Notes under the pieces: generated by a model
The model's database searches: none
Seen by the model: the letters and a program-made list of their open reading frames with translations, nothing else
What the model was told of the DNA's origin: nothing
Assembly: GCA_019648995.1 (NCBI GenBank)
Contig: BLXT01004146.1
Location: 623,860-666,007, forward strand
Source: Plakobranchus ocellatus
Taxonomy: Eukaryota > Mollusca > Gastropoda > Plakobranchidae
Direction: 5' to 3'
DNA: 42,148 nucleotides
Made by a program: the position numbers and the translations under genes
Shown: one piece after another, positions 12,601 through 27,200 of the stretch
Position numbering within the stretch: position 1 is the first letter of the stretch
Layout: every line of letters starts with the position of its first letter

Positions 12601-15600
12601 CTTTGCGGAAATCCTTGCTCTCCACCATGCTTGCGATTTTGCTTTCGCCCAGTTGCTGTGATAAACAAAATTACATAAGATATTTCTTTTTAAAACTTGC
12701 TTTTCTCAAAACAAATAAAATGGATGAAGTGGGTTTTGCATCTCAACTCCTTATTCCTGATCCTCTAATTATTGATAGACATAATGCAGCACAAAGTATA
12801 TACAATCTGGATGAGACTATGACAAGCAGGAAATGTTTGAGAGATTTTCATGCCGTTTTGTTTTTTCTATGTAGAGGGAGGAATGTTAATTTGTATTGTT
12901 TCATTTTTTACCTTAAAAAATTTTCTTGAGACCAGTACTAGTTAGTCTGATGCTATTTGCTTTTGAGGAAAATAATTTTAAGCCTTTTTTTTTGCTTTGA
13001 AATGTTTATGGTAAAAAAAAAAATGCCATATCTTGACTGAAAATCAATATAGCCTTTTTCAGTTTTTATCGTCGCACAGCTCATAGAAAGAAGATTTCTC
13101 AAGACATTTCTGTTAAGTTTTTGATCCGTTCAAAACATTTCAAATCTCAGTATCAGCCACTTTGACTGTGCTGTTGAGATGTCACTGTTTATTCATAGTT
13201 AGTATTGACCAACCTAATAGTAATATTTTTATGCATTGGCCACCTGAACTGTAATATAGAGATGCCCCTGTCAATATTAGCCACTCTGATTGTGATATTG
13301 AGACATCACTGTAGTATTAGCCACCTCATTTGTAACATTGAGATGTCACTGTGAGTATTAATCACCTTAATTGTAACATGGGAGTGTCACTGTCAATATT
13401 AACCAACTCAAATGTAAAATCAAGATGCCACTGTTAGTATGAACCATCTTAATTGTTATATTGAGAAGCCATTGTAAAAGATTAGCTACCTTAATCATAC
13501 TATAGAAATGTCAGTGTTTGGATTTACTCCTTAAAGTCTTTCACTTGTATATCACAGGTATACCAACAATGTCGCTTTTACACCTAGAGTCAACATCGCT
13601 GGTATACCGTAGATCTAAAACAATTGTGGAAATCCAAATTTTCATTGCATTTCTTCAGGAGATCCTAAGTTCAGGTAGTAAAATGCTCAGTTCAGCAATA
13701 GGCAAAAGGTTTAATTGTATTATGGTGATGTCAATTTCAGTACTAGCCATACTAATCCTTCTACACAAATGTCAGTGTTAGCAGTATCCACCTTGATTGT
13801 GCTGTTAAGGTCTTCCACTACACTGCGATGCACCAGAACGCTGTCGCGATAGTCACGGATGAAGGGCCCGGCATCCACTTCTATCTGACCCTGCTTCAGG
13901 AGAAGCTGCACTTCCAGGTTAAGGATGAATCGTTGCTCATCCTCTTTGAGTCTGCAGGTGTAATTAAAAAGATGTAAGAAAAGAAAATCAATTCAGAGAA
14001 AGATTATACCAAAACAAGCTTTGAGTGGTTCCTTAGCCTGCATTGAACCCAGTATTAATATTTAAAATAGCACAGTTTACTTGCAATCCATCAAAATTAT
14101 TGATTGAGTCTAAAACTTTTATACACATGTACATCATCTTTTTATCACAAAAAATACTTCACTTTGGTCATTTTCAGAATAAGTTTCCTATTATAAAACA
14201 CGATTGACACAAGGAAGAATCTGAAGCAAATTTTGCTTTGCTTGAAACTCTCATTCAGAAAATGCTATTTTAAAGCGAGATGTTCCACTATAATTCAAAA
14301 CATCATAGATAGCAAACATGTGATGACAAAAGACAATTTTACATAATATTCTACTTGATTTTATTTCCCTCACCTGGTGAGCAGCTGGCCCAGCTCATCT
14401 GTTTCCTGCTTGAGTCGGTCCTCTTCTTCTTGCCGCTTCTGCAGGAAAGCTTGCATCTCAGCCAAGATATTGGCCTTTTGTTTCAGCTGATAACATTGAA
14501 AACCACAATGTGTGTGACTGATTAGTTTTATATCTACTTTTTTATATAGATCTAAATCTAGATCTAGCATGTCTAGAACTATTTGATTATTCTCCTCTGC
14601 TCCTGACAACACACTTTCTCAATCTAAATAATTTTTAATTTTTTGATCTAGAGCTTAAGATGAAAAATTACATGCCCTGATTAGCAGCATAATGCCTGGT
14701 CTTTGGTTAGATAAATCCATATTTTCAAAAGGGAAATATCAAGCCTCATAAACGCTGATCACAATTATGGTGGAAAAGCTGCTTTCTTTATGAAAAAGGG
14801 TGCTATATTGGCGATTTTGCAGATGTAACCATAAGAAGTTTCCTCCATTATTGGAACAGTTCTTTTCACATTTGAGCTCCATGGAACTATTGAAATAGAG
14901 TGTAAACTCAACTGATTTCACTGCAGCCACTCGTGAAAATTTGAATATCTCTCCACTGCTGCCAGTGGCTAACTGCATTTTAAAAGTTAAGGGCTATATT
15001 TTCAGCACGCCAAGCGTGTACCTACCAGGTGCTCACTCTCCACTTTTGTCCTCCTCAGGCGGCACAAACGCTCCCAAACATGTTTATCTGTTCCGTCTGG
15101 AGCATTGGTCATCTTGTCAAGTTCGTCAAGACCTTGGGTCACCTGGGCCTTGACGTGGCTTGCAGTCAGTGATGAGGGAGGTCTATCACTGAATGGGTTT
15201 TGATTTTTCACGCCTGGGGTCTCAACAGCACGGTACTTAAGAATCCTTTAAAACAAATGGGAGGGAAGAATTAGGAGGAGAAACAATAAGGTTGAAAAAA
15301 AAATAATGTAAAAGAGGAATGAACCAGACAAAAGCAGTTGGCAAGGTGAAGGTTTAGTGTTGCATAAAGAATAAATGAAAAGGCAACATTTGTTTCAAAA
15401 AAGTTGTTCTGGTTGCAAATGGAGTATTAGCTATCTCACGGGTTGCATCTTGCCTTCAAAAGACTGAAATCAAATGATGATTTTTATCGGAAGAATTAAT
15501 ACAAACGAATCTCCCTCTCTTTGTTTTTTTGTTTTGTTTTGTTTTGTTTTTGTAAAGAGGCTGAGTTTTACCTATTTATTAAAAAGTTAAAAAATCTCTG

Positions 15601-18600
15601 TCACTACTTTAGATTTTAAAGAGAGAAAAATAAGAATTAAAATGTAAATCAAAAGCTATAAAAAAGATTTCAATGCGCAGGCATATTTCTTCATTACCTT
15701 GGACGTCTCTTAAACTGCTTGTAAAGCAAATCCACCAATAAAGCTGATACATCATTGAACTCCCTTCTGAAGGCCTTGTCAAGATATTTGTCTTCAGCCT
15801 GAAGATTGTCATATTCACCGCGGAAATGCTCCACATTTTTGCGGGTCTCTGTCACAGCCTCAGAGGCTAGTTGCTACAATAACATTACAAAAAAAAATTT
15901 TTTTAGAAAAATATAGACAAAATGCAAATAAAGTGGTAAGTCTATTATTAAAAATTAAGCATCTAATATTATACAACACTGAAAAAGAAAAAAAAACAAA
16001 TGAAAAGTTACTTGCAATCTATAATAGAGCTTCAGAATATCAGAATTTACATTGAAGTTGTTTTGACTTGTTGACATCAAAGTTTTATGGAGGGAAAAAA
16101 AAATAATATTTTTTTTTTCAATTTAATTCGATCAAAAAAAGTGTCACATTTTGAGGCTCTCTGGAGAACTGAACCTTTGATATTGCCCAACAAGATTTTC
16201 TTTGCAATCTCAAAGCCGTACCACTTTGCCACCTAAAAGATTTGCACAAAGATGACAATTTCATGCTACAAATACTCCATTCATGACAAAAAAGAGCATC
16301 ATTCTTTTTTGAAAACATCTTAAATAGCCTTGAAGAGTTTTTCAGTTTGAAAATAAGGAACTCCGGATTATTCTCTTGGTCTACTGTGACAGCTTTCAAA
16401 GGCAAGAGGAATAATTTGATTTTTAATTTAAACTTGCTTTAAGTGAATGAATTTTGGAACAAGTCTGAAATATCATGGTGGAACAAGGAACAGAAAAAGA
16501 ATACAGGAATGTTTTTGAAGATAGTTGTTGTATTCAACATAACTTACAAAAAAAAAAAAATCTTGAAATTATTAAAATTCAATCATTGATTTTGCTTACT
16601 AGGTAAAAAATTAAAATTCAACAATGCTTTGTAGCAAAATCAGTAATAAACAATCCATGCACACAGTAACTCCATGGCAACAATCATAGGAAACTTCTAC
16701 CTTAATGTGATTCTTGTGTTTGAGGGTAACCAGAATATCTTTCTCTCTGATTTCAATCTCCTCTTGCAGAAGCATGGCAAACCGTAGCCGCAGGATCTTC
16801 AATTCTTCCTGAAAGTTGTTGTTAAGTTAATACTTAATTCTAATGACATACTGAATACCTGTACTAAAACAGTATGCAGAAATAAAGAATATTCTAATGA
16901 CATTTTTGTACACCACAAATGGGACATGGACTTAAATAATAAGACCATTAGAAATATTTGAACCTTGACAGAATATAGATTGATTTTGCTCACACTTCTA
17001 TATTTTAGTGAAGCATTCCATTTTGAAAATGTTTAATCCTTGCTATTATTTCAAGCAAATTGGTCGATTATATATGAATACATGTGGCTTATACAATACC
17101 TGTAAAAACTTGTTTTTCTTAATTTCACATCACCTCCGTGAAAAAAATGAAGATATAAAAAAAAAACTCATTTCCTATAGAGTCTACGTCAAGAGCACTT
17201 GACATGCGCAAGCTTTCATGTACACTTATAGTTTCTGGAAGTTATGTAAAATTTTGTTTATAAGTAGCTTGCCATTACCTACTTATTGTGTAAGACCAAT
17301 CATGTAACATGATCCTACCTGGTAAATGACCATCATGACTTGAATCTTATGCAGAAACAAGGTGTTCAGCGCATCATCAAAAGCCTGCATGTTCTCTTGA
17401 ATGGTGGCTTGCAACTTTCTCAGCTCTGTCTCCAGTTGCTGGTGAAAGATAACATATTTATACAATGAAGGAACCATTTAATTTCTTCCATTGAAGTCAA
17501 TCTGCTTTCTGAGAATAATGTTTCCTAATCATCTTCTTTCATAACAGTTCTCTGGCAAAAGTAAAAGAGCTATTAAGACCATCTGATGGCATTCATAGTT
17601 TTGAAATTTGTTAGTTGAATTTTCAGAAACATACTCCACACTCTCGCTTATTTGATGGCTTGATTCATAAAGTGGTTGTTTCGTGCTAAAACCTTGGAAT
17701 ATTTTTTTCTCCTCCAAGCATCTTTCAACTTTATCTTCATGATCATTGCCACCATCAACACCATCAATCCCATGATTATTAGATAAAAGCCCTTTATCCT
17801 CCTCTGTCTCTATTACTGACCACTATCATTCTTCGTCTGTTCATTGTCTTCCCACTTCTCCTTTTGCGCCCCCCTTCATCCTCTGTTATTGATTTTCATT
17901 TTGCCCATGTCTTTTCAGTTGTTTACAGTATTCAATCTATCTGCATAAAAGGAAATATGAGCGAACCTTTCTGAACTTTTCTCTTTCTTCGTTCAGTTCT
18001 TGACACTTTTTCTGATATTCTTTGAACAGCTTTTGCTCTTCCTCATTGTATTCCTCTTCTTTCTTGGTGAGCATAAAAGCTGGCTTGGGAACGTCCTTCA
18101 GATTGAAACAAAAATATGTGTCAGCGCAAACCTTGTTGCTCCTTGTGCATTTTATCCGAGTAGGAATTATTTAAAAGACAACATAAATAGCAACACAATT
18201 TTAGAAAATTTGCAGAGTTTACAATGAGAGTAAAAATGGTTTATTTACCGGTATTTGTCTTTCACTTGCTCTTTAACAGTTTAGAATGTCTATCCTAAAT
18301 TCACACATTTGATAAAGAACAAAGGCTCTGTCTTACAAAAATCCAATTTGAACTAAATATAAGACCATTCATTTTTTTAATTTCATTTTTTTGTGTGCTC
18401 TTTTCAAATATATTGTTATATGCAAAAAAAACCCTGCAACTATAATGAAGCAATATATCTGTCAATTATACGACTTGTAGAGTCACTACAAAATCTACCA
18501 TGTTTCCAAAAGCATATGCATGCAGTGACTGTTAAGCTGCAAATAATGTCATTAATATCCCCTCTTAAATAGTCAATATGTTATTATTATTTTACACACA

Positions 18601-21600
18601 CAAGCCTAAAACTATCATTAAATTCTATATGATAAAACGTATTACTTTGAAAATATTTGCTCTATAATGAGGTCTAATTTACCTTCTTTAACTCATCCTC
18701 CTTCTTTATCTCTAGCACACCTCCCATCATCATGTCTAATGCCCTTTCTCTGGCATTATCTCCTCTCTCCCTTGCCAGCCTCTCTTCCTCTAGACGGGCC
18801 TCTTCCTCTTGCTGTTTCCGCTGTTCAGGTGTCAAATATTTCTCCACTTTGATCTGACATTAGAATAAAATGCAAGACCGGCATGATTGACATTATATAC
18901 ATTATATAAATGCCTAGAGCAAACTATTTTACTTCTCAAGATGCGCATTAGCAATAGAAGGTATGCTGAGCAATGCAGAGGCATGATAGCTCACATTTTT
19001 ATCACAAAAATAATTTCAAGTGCAACTATTTAGCAGACACAAGGTAAAGCTTTTCCAATGCCCACATTTAAAAAAAATAAACAATCAAAAAAACACCTCA
19101 GATCCTTTAAAAGATATCACAAACGTCTTCAGTCTGAAAAAAGCTTTTAAACAAGAAAAGAAAAAAAAACTGTGCAAGGCCTAAGTAAGAGCAGATGTTC
19201 AACTAGTGATTTACAACATCCTACTTGAATGGTTTTTTTTCACATCATACAGGGAAATATATTTTGGTGCTAAGTTGGTTATCAATTTGTTCATTAAAAT
19301 TCAATAAAAATCTGCAGGCTCTGTGCTTATGACAAATACAGCTTTTAACATATTAGAAGTTTTGTAAGGAAATAATGCTACTGATACTTGCTGCTTATGC
19401 TATAAAAACAGCATTTGTTTAGGCTAAAACTAGGTAGTTTTTTCATAGATAACAATCGAATATGCCCCCATAATTTGAGAGTGCATCTTTATTGTCTAGA
19501 TGTTAAGTGCAATGACAATTATCTTTCTATGAGATAAACTTTCGATTTTCCTACTGTTAAGGATTTGTTGATGTTTTCCATACATATTGCTGTTCATCTT
19601 ACCCAGCCTAAATTTATGCTTAATCAGCTAGAGCATTTAAGAAGCAACGATACATAAATAGGTCAGACTATAGCTAACCTCACTGTCTGCAACTTCCAGC
19701 AACATTTCTGGTTTCTCCGCAACACTCATGCTCGGCTCAGTGACTGAATCATCTAGGCTCAGGTCGTTCACAATCTTTGTGATGCGTTTGTTCTTCTCCT
19801 TCACTTTAGCTATTTCTTGCTCTTTCTTTGCAAAAACTTCATCAAATTCTTTATTGAATGTCACTTTAATACGATGAATGGCATCCTAATGAATGGAGAG
19901 AGAGGAAAATAAAAATAAAAAAAACAGCTCAGTTTGTAGATTCTTCAAACTTTGCCAAGTACTTGTAGTCTATTATTCTTAAAATCTTAAATTTTGTTTT
20001 TTAAATAGCTAAAAAGAAAAAAGTGCAAAAGCAATTTGTGTGAGAGGCAGTACTAGCAAACTTCCAAGGAAAAAATAAAAACAAATCTTACTTAGCCACT
20101 AAATAAAGAATAAAAATGCCACAATAATATTTTCAGTTTCATTTATACATGCCACAAAAATATTTTTCAATTTCATTAATACAGTTTAAAATAAACAAAG
20201 ATTAAAAAATCCTTAAACGTTTACTTATTTGAAATCAATAGCATTAGTCTATAGAAGCTTAAAAAAAGCCACCTCTAGCAGAACAATCTGCGAAACTTTC
20301 TGCTCCCTGGTATGGAGATCAAATTGGCTGTAGAAGAGTTTGTTGCCACCACCATATTGGGCACCTGCAGAAAATTTTTAAAACAGAAGTTTGACACCAT
20401 ACAAATAAGATTTTTATCTCAATTCTTGTTAAAGTAACAAAAGAAAAAAAAAATATGAGTATGGTCCCAATTAGATAAAACGATTCATTTGTCAGCATTT
20501 TATTTTAAAAATTAGGAGTCCAGAATAATTATTGAGTTGCATTCCCAACTTTGGAATTCTAAAAAAGTATTCCCAAAAAAATTTTAAGAAAGAAGAATAT
20601 GCACCACTCTTTTATTGAAGTATTACCCAAGCTTCCAGAGATGGATGGGTGTTCCTTGTTGCTCTCTTCAGAATCTTCTCCCTCTCCTTCCTCTTCCTGT
20701 AATTAAGTTTGAATCCAAATAAGTCTAAAATTCTTATTGCTTTAAAAATAAGCATTGATTGCTTTAGGCTCTTAAGTAGTGCAGATGCAGCTTATGAAAG
20801 ATGCAATTTTCAAAAATGGACGAAAATAATTAAGCACTTGGGTGCTTAAAACTGTTTCTCATTATAATGTAGTTGCAATGCAAGCCACAGATTTCAGATA
20901 AATTTTAAAACATGCAACAAGCTCTTGTGAAATGTTTGAAAAATTTACAAACACAAAATTTGCCGCCACTCAATTTTTATGATCAATAAAACATGAAAAT
21001 GAGAGCAGAAAGAAAAGAAAAACATAGCTCTGGCCCACAGTTTCCAACATTATCCATTAAAATTCTCTTTTTATATAAAGAGAATAAAAAAAAATAACTA
21101 ATAAACTAATATTATACATAATAACTCAAATAACTAATTTTTTCAAACTTACCCGTGTGCCTGGCTTTGCCTGAAGTTCAGCCAGCTGCTTTCTTGCCTA
21201 AGATTGAAAAACACAAAGGTTTAGGGATACAATAAGCAAAAGATTTGAAGTCTTTGGATATATATATATATTTACTGAACAGGTGATGAAAATGAACTAT
21301 GATAATATAATATTGTAGCAAATGAATCATGATGCCCAAATTGTCTCTAAAGTTCATCAATTAAAACATTCATTTTTTTTTTTTCTATTTTAAATACAAA
21401 TAAGAAGAAAAGTCAGAGTTGACAGTGTGCTGTGAGTATGGCATTTATACATCTCAAATTATTATTAAAGGATACAACAAGCACATTTATCTCTTAAAAT
21501 AATCATCTCCAGTCTCTGATTGCTTAAAGTAGGATTCAAATGAATTACTAAGTTGTTTATGAATATACATGTGCCATAACTATGAATCACTTAATTTTGT

Positions 21601-24166
21601 TCCCTTATTTTTTTTTTCTGACATAATGATGACAACATTTGACTCCAAAACACATAGAGTCTACAGAAAAAAGCTTTTTAAAAAAAAGTTACAAATCGAG
21701 AAAATGTAAAAGTTTGTGAATCTACCACAAATATAGAGAAAAAAAATGTAAACCTCTGCCTCTCTCATCTCAATCCTCCTTCTTGTTTCAATAGTCTTTA
21801 TCTCATTGACCACCTCCAGGGGTCTCTCCCTCAGAGGAAAGTTGCTGACCTCCAAGGAAGAGTTGAAAGCCTGAAAAAAAAAATTTGATTTGCAAAGAAA
21901 TCAGTCAAAACCATATTGTTTACATCTGCAGTCACAAGAAAATGCAAAGAGCTCTAATAAGAGCAAATGATTTTTTTTTATCAATTTGTTTGCCTAAATA
22001 TTTGCCTTCCCTTATTTTTGTCACATCACAATAAAATGGTTTGGAGCTTTTAAAAAAAGGCAGTTAATCAAGATCTCTTAATTTTTACATTAAACTTATA
22101 AATACAAATATATCCCTATTTAGCATCATTGAAACTATTCTTCTCTCTTCAAGTCAAGAGCATAACAAGGCAACAGGTAGAGCACTCTCGATGTAAATTA
22201 GAAAGAAATATTAATTTTTTTTCCTGTTTAAATGATTTTTTCTGAAGGAAAAAAAAAATTTTCTACTTCTTGTTTTAACACCAAGATTGTAAATGATGGG
22301 AATCAGTTTTCATCAACTCAAGAACACGGAAGTTATGTTTACAACGACCTTTAGCCCTTATCTCTGCTTTCTATTAGCTTGGCTCTTACCACAGGCAGTA
22401 ATAATAGAATAAAATTCGACTTCATTAATTTCTCAATATAGATAAATGATATATTACAAAACAAGTGATCAAATGGCTTACCTGCAATGCTCTACCTTTC
22501 ACCTTCATCTTATCCCAGCATTCCTCTTTAATCTTTTCACGGAGATAGAGTTTAGCGAGATTCTCAAATTCAATATCCTCTCTCACCTGTAAGAGGATTT
22601 TAAAAATGAACTTTTCAATAGAAGAATCTTAGCAAAACTTCTAAAAATAAGTTAAAAATAATCCCCTTTCCGAAAAAATAAAGAAACTGATTGGCAGCTT
22701 TTTAAATTTATTTTAAATTACAACACTGCACACATAAGCAGGCATTAGCCTTTGGAACACTCTTAAAGAGTTTTTCAAAATGGGTAAAAGACAAGTATTT
22801 TGAGTGTTTTGCTTTTTTAAATTATTATTTCTTTGCAAAATTGTTTTAAAATAAGTAGTATTTTCAATATCGCAGCAAAAAATAAAATCTTTATTTAATT
22901 TTTGTTGTAGAAAAGAAGAGGAAAAAGGAATTTCAAAATTGTAAAACTATAGAATATAGGAAATTGGACATGCAATTTGAAATAACATTTAGAAAAAGCT
23001 ATTACAGACTTTTTGAAAACAATGACAAAAGAAACCCCCTTTTTTTTTTGTTTTGCTATGGCATTCTTTCTCCATAACACTCAGGCTTTCTTAAAAGAAG
23101 GCATGCTGCTCTCCAAAGATTTTGAAAAAGCTGTAAATGCAAGTATATGCTTTGAAAGTGTAAGACTGGGCTGTTACCCTTTGAATCTCAGCATCTCCTT
23201 CAGCCTGGAGCCTGTTTTGCTCTTCAAGGTCAAGGTCAAACTCATGTCTGCCCAGCTTCTCAATGTCTGGCAGGTCTCGATTCTGTGCCATCATCTCTTG
23301 AATCTTCAAGTAAAATATTCCAGAGAGGACATGGACAATGAGTTCAAATGTTATGAAAATGATTGTTAAATATTTTAAAATAGGGTGAATGTATGATCAA
23401 AAAGGCTTCGGAGTAGCAGATTTGATCGGCCCAGCAGGGTAATGAAAGCAACGATGTTGGCAATAATCATATTTCTAGCTTTGGCACAGGCACTCTCATG
23501 TAGCCTATATTAAAGAAAATGCATGGATGGTAGAAGTAGCAGCAGCAGTAGCAATTAAGAAGCAGTGGTAGAGAGCAGAAGAAGAAGGAGCGGGGGTGNN
23601 NNNNNNNNNNNNNNNNNNNNNNNNNNNNNNNNNNNNNNNNACAGGGAGGGCAGGGAAGCAGAAGGCAAGAAAGAGGCAAATAAGGAGAAAAAGGGAAACC
23701 ATGAGGGGTATGGGAAGGACAAGGAGGAGGGGGACGATGAGGAGGAGGAGGACAAGGAGGAGGAGGTTGACAATGAGTGGGAGGAAGAGTAGGAAGAGGG
23801 GAAGAGAGAGGTGGGGGGAGAGGAGGAGGAAGGACAAAAGAGGTCATTGTGGAAAATATAGGATGGGGATTTTGATGATCATGATGAAATAATTATGTTG
23901 ACAGTAACACATTGATGGTGGTGAAAACAATAGTGCTAAAGGTGCTTGGGCAATGATTAGCATAATGATTATTCTTAGAAGTCTACATTGACACCAACAC
24001 TGCTGTTGTCATTGCCACTGCAGTGGCCACCACCACCACTTCCGCTTCCACCACAACCATCACTATCATCAGCAGTAGCAGCATGGAGAGTAGTATCATT
24101 ATTACAATTATTATTGTTATTATTATTATTATGATTTGCTTATTATTACTATTATCATTATTATTA

Positions 24167-24254
<88 letters not shown>

Positions 24255-27200
24255 CATCATCATCATTATTTCATAATGTGTTGCTGTTATCACTAAATCT
24301 TTAGACATAATATGATAATTTGAACAAACTTTTAAAAAAATTACATTTTCAAAAATAATTTACCTATCAAATTATTGCAAGATTAATCATTTTCTCACCG
24401 TCTTCCTGATATCTCTAATCTGAGTGCGCAGATCATGTTTCACACTTGAATATTGTTGATTCTCTTGACGGAGAGCCTGTAATGGAGAGACATTCAAGCA
24501 TTAAAGCCAGACAGCATGACTGGAACTAGTCACAAAGTTCCAATGATACGTAAAACTCAAAATCTTAAAAAAAAAAAAAAGAATTCACAGAGGCATGACT
24601 ATCAGAGGTTAATCTTGTCCTTTTTGTGTTGTGATATATATTGAAAGATGAAACAGTAAACTTTCCCCATCAGATGCAGCTTCCATGAGGCAAATGTCAT
24701 GCCACAGTTTTTAAGGAACTCCCTACCGCAAGTATCAAAAGGCTGTTTTAGCTGACATTCAAAAGCACTTAACCAGCATTTTGAATCCAACAGAGGAATG
24801 AAGACTCCATGAGAAAATACTAGCAACAAACAGGTGGGTGTTAGAAAGTTAATGCTATAATCTGAATCCACAAAAATTTCACATGTTGATGAATTTGCAT
24901 TATATCCCCCACCTTTCATTTTATATTCTGAGATTGTGAGAAATGTTGAAAAAACGGAACATTCAAGGATTGCAAATTAAAGATTTGAGATACATGGATG
25001 ACACTGCCTTTTTAATTCTACAACCCACAAAAAGCTAGACAAACTATTACAATTTGAGAAAGCACAGAGTGGGTTTGACCGCTTCAGATGAATGTCAAAA
25101 AAAAATGTGGACATTGATGGATGTAACATCATAACAATAACAAAAATAAAAAACAAATGCTTAACCAAAATAAAAGGAACTACAATATAAATAGTCAAGA
25201 TGAAAAATACCATAGCACTATGGAAAGGAACAAAAGGCACAGTTTTGAGAATGGGTATCCTGGCAATACTTATTTACAAAATCTTAAGAGATCACCACTA
25301 TCAAAACATAGAAAAACAGAAAATATTCAGTTTTAAACATAAAAGTAAAAAAAAAAGCTTAAAATACCATGGGCAGAACACAAAAGAAATGAAGAAATAA
25401 AAGGCTGAACATTTGGTCCCTTAATGCTGTCAAAACAAAAAAAACCAAAAAATTAAAATTTCAGATACCCAAAAAGACAAATTCTGTAGCAACACCTTCT
25501 AGGTGAGAAACTTGAGGGGAGGAGAAGAGGCTAACAAGAAAGTGGATAAACAACATCAATGAAGTGCTACGTAAAAAAAGCCCCAAGCTAGAAGAAAAGC
25601 TTTAAACAGGAATTTTGGATAAATAGGCAGAATAATAATCATGATGATTATTGCTATGTTTAACATTTTTTTTTACTACGATCAGACTGTGCTGTTCACC
25701 CAAAAAGTTATGGACAAGAAAATTTCACAAATCTAACTAAAGATTATATAGAAAAACAACAAGGAAAAGAAAAAAAGGCTAACAGTCTGCTGTGGATAAA
25801 GAGGCAGGAAAAAAGGCCAAAAATGGCAGATTTTGGATTAAATTGCTGACAATAGTTTTTGAGCCAGGTAGGATAGGAAAAGTCAAAAGGAAAAATACAG
25901 ATAGGTCAATACAAATACTTCATTCTGTAACACAGACAAGTGACCATGAAGGCAATAATTGTTATCTCCATAAAAATGATGATCACTGGATTCATAATAA
26001 GTATCTTTTTCAACTACTTTATCCTACTTACATCTATTTCCCTTTGTTCTAGCCATGTTGCATTGAGACGTGGAGATGGTGGTGGAGACACATAGATTTC
26101 ATCATTGTCTTGGGCCGCTTGTTTTGCCTCGTCAATACGGGCCTATAGAAAAGTAATATATAGATTGCTTGGCGTGAATAACATTTTGAAGGGCATACAG
26201 GCACAAAATAAAATTTACCTTTAAAAAGAAGGGTCCACATACTTCTCAACATTTTGAGAAGCAAAAAGCTTTTGCAGCAAATTAGCATTGATCAGTATTT
26301 TCGTCTAATCAGTCAAAATTGTCATTGCTCCACTTACCTTCCTCTCCATCTCTATTTCAGATGCTCGACGATTGCTGGGAAACTTTTGGCTCCATTCTGC
26401 AAATTCTGACAGTTTCTGGTTCTCTCTGGCTACAAAATCCATATCACGATCTCGCCTTGCTTTGTAGCTGTTGCTTGAACCAGGCTTGCTCTTCAAATGA
26501 CTGAGATAGACAAAGATGAGCAGCAAAAAAAAAAGAATTAAAGGATGAGCCTCAGCTTTTTATTACACTCTGTATCATACTTCAACTTGTGATAAAGAAA
26601 AACATTTTTATTTCATTAACTAAGAAAATAAACTAGACAGATTGTCAGAAAATTAAGTTTATGGTGTTTAAAAAAAAAAGATTTTAAATCATTTCATACA
26701 GTGAATAATTGAGCAATAGTTTTGAAACACCTGATCTTGTTTTTAAAGGTTTATTCCTTCTGAATAATATAGTAAGGATTTGAAATATTTAAAATGCATC
26801 ATGGGCCTCATTGAGCCTTGATTTCAAAACAGTTTGAGAGGAGACTTACTTCCAGTGGTAGCAGCTCACAATGCCATCATAACCACAAGACAAAATATAT
26901 TGACAGTCATCAGAAAAGGCTACTGACTTCACACCCCCTTCTCTATATTCATGAGGGGTGAAAGTGGCAGTGCGCTCCTGTGGAATAAAATACAAAAGTA
27001 AAGTTTCTTCCAAATGTAATAAAAATTCAAAAAGATTCATAAATTCAAATAGGATAAAAAGTGAAATACATTAGTGTGGAAGTTAACAATTTTCGTATAG
27101 GAGATGTGAAAAAGAAACAATTCAAATTACTTTGTGTAGATGCATGAAAATGAAACGAGACTTACTAGAGCTCCAATGGGAGCAATCTTGACTGTGCCTG

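Noticed and set aside
13140-13530. A CRISPR-like array
   Set aside because: Spacing is regular but units are adjacent, diverged and without unique spacers; eukaryotic intronic minisatellite.
13518-13781. An 87-codon plus-strand frame in CFAP43 intron 34
   Set aside because: Overlaps the exon-derived repeat, has no homology, and is antisense to the gene.
14739-14978. A 79-codon minus-strand frame as an extra CFAP43 exon
   Set aside because: Exons 32 and 33 already join in frame (ESEHL to LKQKA), so an insertion here is not needed and has no family match.
23467-23892. Pro-rich or Arg/Glu-rich frames on both strands across the N gap
   Set aside because: Purine/pyrimidine-tract artefacts running through undetermined bases; intronic.
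24602-24919. A 105-codon minus-strand frame as an extra CFAP43 exon
   Set aside because: Exons 18 and 19 join in frame without it; the opposite strand has a weak LINE-like reading.
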